A stretch of DNA of 64,000 bases from Sternotherus odoratus (lineage: Eukaryota; Chordata; Testudines; Kinosternidae), in contig JAVMKO010000003.1 of NCBI GenBank assembly GCA_032164245.1, forward strand, positions 69,882,390 to 69,946,389. The letters are read 5' to 3'. Under the pieces are notes generated by a model. It worked only from the letters and a program-made list of their open reading frames with translations, made no database searches and was not told the DNA's origin. Made by a program: the position numbers and the translations under genes. Positions 61,156 to 64,000 of this stretch are shown piece after piece (positions within the stretch are counted from its first letter, which is position 1; each line of letters starts with the position of its first letter).

Positions 61156-64000
61156 CTGGCAGCTGCCAGTCACTGACTGGACTGTATAGTCTGAAGATAT
61201 CTGCTTTACGACACCTGTGAACTGCAGTTGTCAGTCCGGAAGCAAATTTGGGACCACAGGGCCAAACTTTCTACTCCAAATATCAAGGCTGGAGGAGGAT
61301 TCCTCAGTGATATCTGATGTAAGATTATCACTCCTGAAGGGAGTTGATCCCTTTTCCTGCCCCTTCCCTTTGTTGGAGAATTATGGAAGTCACTGCTACC
61401 TTTAGGCTGCAATAACTCCTTTGGGCACTAGCAAAGGGAATAGGGAGAGGACTACTGAAATGTATGTATGGTGGTTTGGTTGTGGAGGAACGTGGTGAGA
61501 GAGGGCCAGGAGCAAATGTTTAAAAGTTAGGGCTTCTCCTCCCTCAACTCACCACATGTCGAAGTTTCTTTAAAACTATTTTAATATTGTAGGCGATCCA
61601 ACTTCATAGCAATCTGTGGGAGACCACAGCAGCCTCTCCTTAATAACAGTGCTATGTCAATAAATCATACGGTGTGCAGTTTACACTATATTGACTATCT
61701 GGGCTTTTTACAAGTTTCCCATCTGCCTAAGGCAATTTCTGTGTTGATGTTTAGACATGACTGACATAATGCAACAATCTGGCTTGTTTGCTTTGGAACT
61801 ATGTAAAATGCTGACAATGATTATCCCAATTGATTGAGGACATGCATTTGTTTACTGTGTCATAGAAAGTAATAAAGATGCTTTTCCCCCCACAAATGAT
61901 TGCTCCAAGCTCTTAATGAGAATGTTAACGTATTTCATGAGCTCTGCGCTTTAACAAGATACTAATGAATCCTCAAATCCTATTTCATCAGTTTGGGAGC
62001 ACTGACTACAGTAGCTGGAACTGTAAGCCTCTTCTCCATTCTTTAGCAGTGTGCTGCAATATAATGGACTGATTTATTAAACTATCTGTGATAAGAAATC
62101 CCCTTCAAAAGAATATATCTGCAATATTTGAATTCAAAACATATCAAACATTAAATAATCCCTTCTTGTTGGAAATTGGTGCCTCCTGATGGAGAGAGCC
62201 TGATGAAAGAGTGAGCAACAACAGGTAAATACTAAGAATAAATCAACGTGTTCACGAACCTGTTGTCAGTCTAAATTTTCTGCGCACCAAAGTTCAAAAT
62301 TAAAGACAATTCCTCTAACTCAAGGATTCTTTCTGATTAATCCTATTTCCAGTTCCCTCATGTTAGTAATTTGGCTATTTATATTGGATGTGTTCTAGTT
62401 GTTCCCAGATAGCAACCCTGAGTTATTTAGAGAAAATGGCATATGCTTTTCCTAGAGGGGAAAAAAAAAGTCATTGCCTTAGTTTTGGTGTGTCTAATTA
62501 CAATAACAATCTCTATCATATGCACCATCTACTCTGATTCCCCAGAGATTTGGCAGTATTTAACAATGAAGCAAGGAGTGCTCCAGTGTCCAATTAAAGT
62601 TTTCTTTGCGGATTAATAAGTCAGTCTCATCAGCCCCACTGACCCAGAGGTGTTAATCTTCACTTTGTCATCCTAATCTTAAAACAAAATTCTGCAGATC
62701 AAGAGTCGCAGAATGGTTGAGTTAATTGTTCCATTAGACTGTTGCAGTCCTCAGACACATGTCCAATAGTAGACTATTCCTTGAGTTTCATTACACACCA
62801 TGCCATAGATCACAAGAAGCAGTGAAAAGCCACTGCTGCAGACATTTGCAGCAGGTTGCCAGTAGCTTGGCTTCTGCTCTGTGCTTAGCTGTAAGTCATT
62901 TTGGGTATAATTGTTTGTGCTGCATGTATATACGGAAAAAGGCATTACGCCTATTAAACGTAGTCAAGAGAAATGTTAGAAATTAGAAAAGCAACCACAA
63001 AAGTCATATAATCTATAAGGTAAATAAACCAGTTAGCTATCCTAGTCCTCTATGAGTAGAAGGCATTCAGTGTTTCATGAGTAAAGGTCTAGAAGGTGCA
63101 GGCATTTACATTCCCTAGAGTCTTACCGATGCACAAGATTACAAGAATCATGTGTAGAGCAAGATGAATGGGGGTAATACATGTTCTTCAACATTTCAGT
63201 GATTCAGAACCCAAATTTCAAGCATGGTCATTCTACGTTTCTATTTGTATTTTTCCAAATAGTCACACAAGTGTTGTTTGTGTGAATGTGAACAGAAAAC
63301 GATTCCTGTGTTTGTAGCCCAAATACATTTCAGGATCACTCCCTTCCCAACCAGTTTTTCATTGTGATATGAGCTGGATGGGGAGGAAATGGGAACTGGT
63401 CCTGGACCAGTTCTTTCATGGGCATCTCTATTGCTGAGCACACACAGAGAGAAGGATGGGATCCATTTTATGGGGGAGAAGCGTTTGGGGTGGGTTACTC
63501 AACTGAATCATCTTTCCCTTCCCTCCACAATATCTCCTTCCTATCCATCGCAGTTGGGCACCCCCGCCCATCACCCAGGTTTACTTATCTACGGCAGCTT
63601 TCTCTGCTCTGCCTTCTTAGCTGGGCAGCCAGAGAGCAGTAGCGGCTACAGGCTGGCTACAGGGGAGAGCGGGGAGACTAAGGCAATTTTTAGGGGGGGG
63701 GGGCTATAGACCCCGTAAGCCTCCACCCTGCACTGTCCCTGTTCATCAGGTATATTAGCAGAGCGTTTTTTGTTCCTAGCTTGGCTCAAGTTATTTCCAT
63801 GACTCTCAGTTATTGTTCCCAGAAAGTAGAAGTACGAGACAGTGATGGAAACTGGTGTAGACAAACTAAAATTGTGTATGCAAAAATGTTATTGTGAGGC
63901 AAGTAAAGTGCACGACAAGTAAAGTCTTTTGTACAGTTTTTTTTGCCATTTATGTATTTTTCAGCAGATTTATAAATGCATCAGTTGTAAGGGTTTTGCA
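61156..64000. other. Repeat-poor DNA upstream of HS3ST5; no exon seen
   Basis: AT-rich sequence with no recognised mobile element in 61550-62750. A G-run lies at 63692-63701. It might hold regulatory elements of HS3ST5, but nothing specific was identified. Confidence 0.45.

Noticed and set aside
1..64000. CRISPR array, operon, or other prokaryotic system
   Set aside because: The window is vertebrate genomic DNA. The tandem repeats have no spacer structure, and no bacterial-type gene was seen.

Overview
This is vertebrate nuclear DNA, most likely from a turtle (a crocodilian is the main alternative). The evidence is CR1 LINE copies with the sauropsid 3' end, palindromic hAT and Harbinger-type MITEs, CORE-SINE/MIR remnants, GT-AG introns, long AT-rich non-coding stretches and CpG-rich minisatellites. 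Nothing bacterial is present: no operons and no ribosome binding sites. The species call is an inference from recognised repeat families, without a database search.

One protein-coding gene can be supported: HS3ST5 (heparan sulfate glucosamine 3-O-sulfotransferase 5), on the minus strand. Both coding exons are here. Exon A (43374-43480) carries the ATG, cytosolic tail and membrane anchor. Exon B (38470-39400) carries the stem and the whole sulfotransferase domain. A 3,973-bp GT-AG intron separates them, and the joined frame gives 345 residues without a stop. DNA left of 38470 is 3' UTR and downstream intergenic sequence. DNA right of 43480 is 5' UTR/intron or upstream flank. No promoter or first non-coding exon was identified.

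The rest is mostly repeats. From 1 to 13 kb: the end of a Tigger-like element with an internal minisatellite and a long AC microsatellite, two LTR-like segments, and a near-perfect 64-bp fold-back. From 12.5 to 17 kb: nested Harbinger/hAT MITEs, a CR1 insertion with a 376-codon open frame, and two small retroposons with inverted 5' parts and 13-bp target duplications. From 17 to 28 kb: a decayed LINE of another clade, a 1.1-kb Harbinger-type element holding a two-armed GC minisatellite, a hAT MITE, a MIR, a Helitron-like element and CR1 pieces. From 28 to 31 kb: a second Tigger-like composite and a truncated MITE. From 31 to 38 kb: mostly single-copy AT-rich sequence. From 39.9 to 64 kb: CR1, MIR/CORE-SINE and MITE copies, including one nested pair, plus two GC-rich hAT elements.

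The most notable non-gene signal is a set of short retroposons at 14.5, 17.0, 21.5, 26.4 and 47.7 kb. Four share an end resembling ACACGGCT, three have a 5' inverted structure, and all five are flanked by 8-13 bp direct repeats. Other notable items are the Helitron-like element and the self-complementary GC-rich loads inside three cut-and-paste-type elements.
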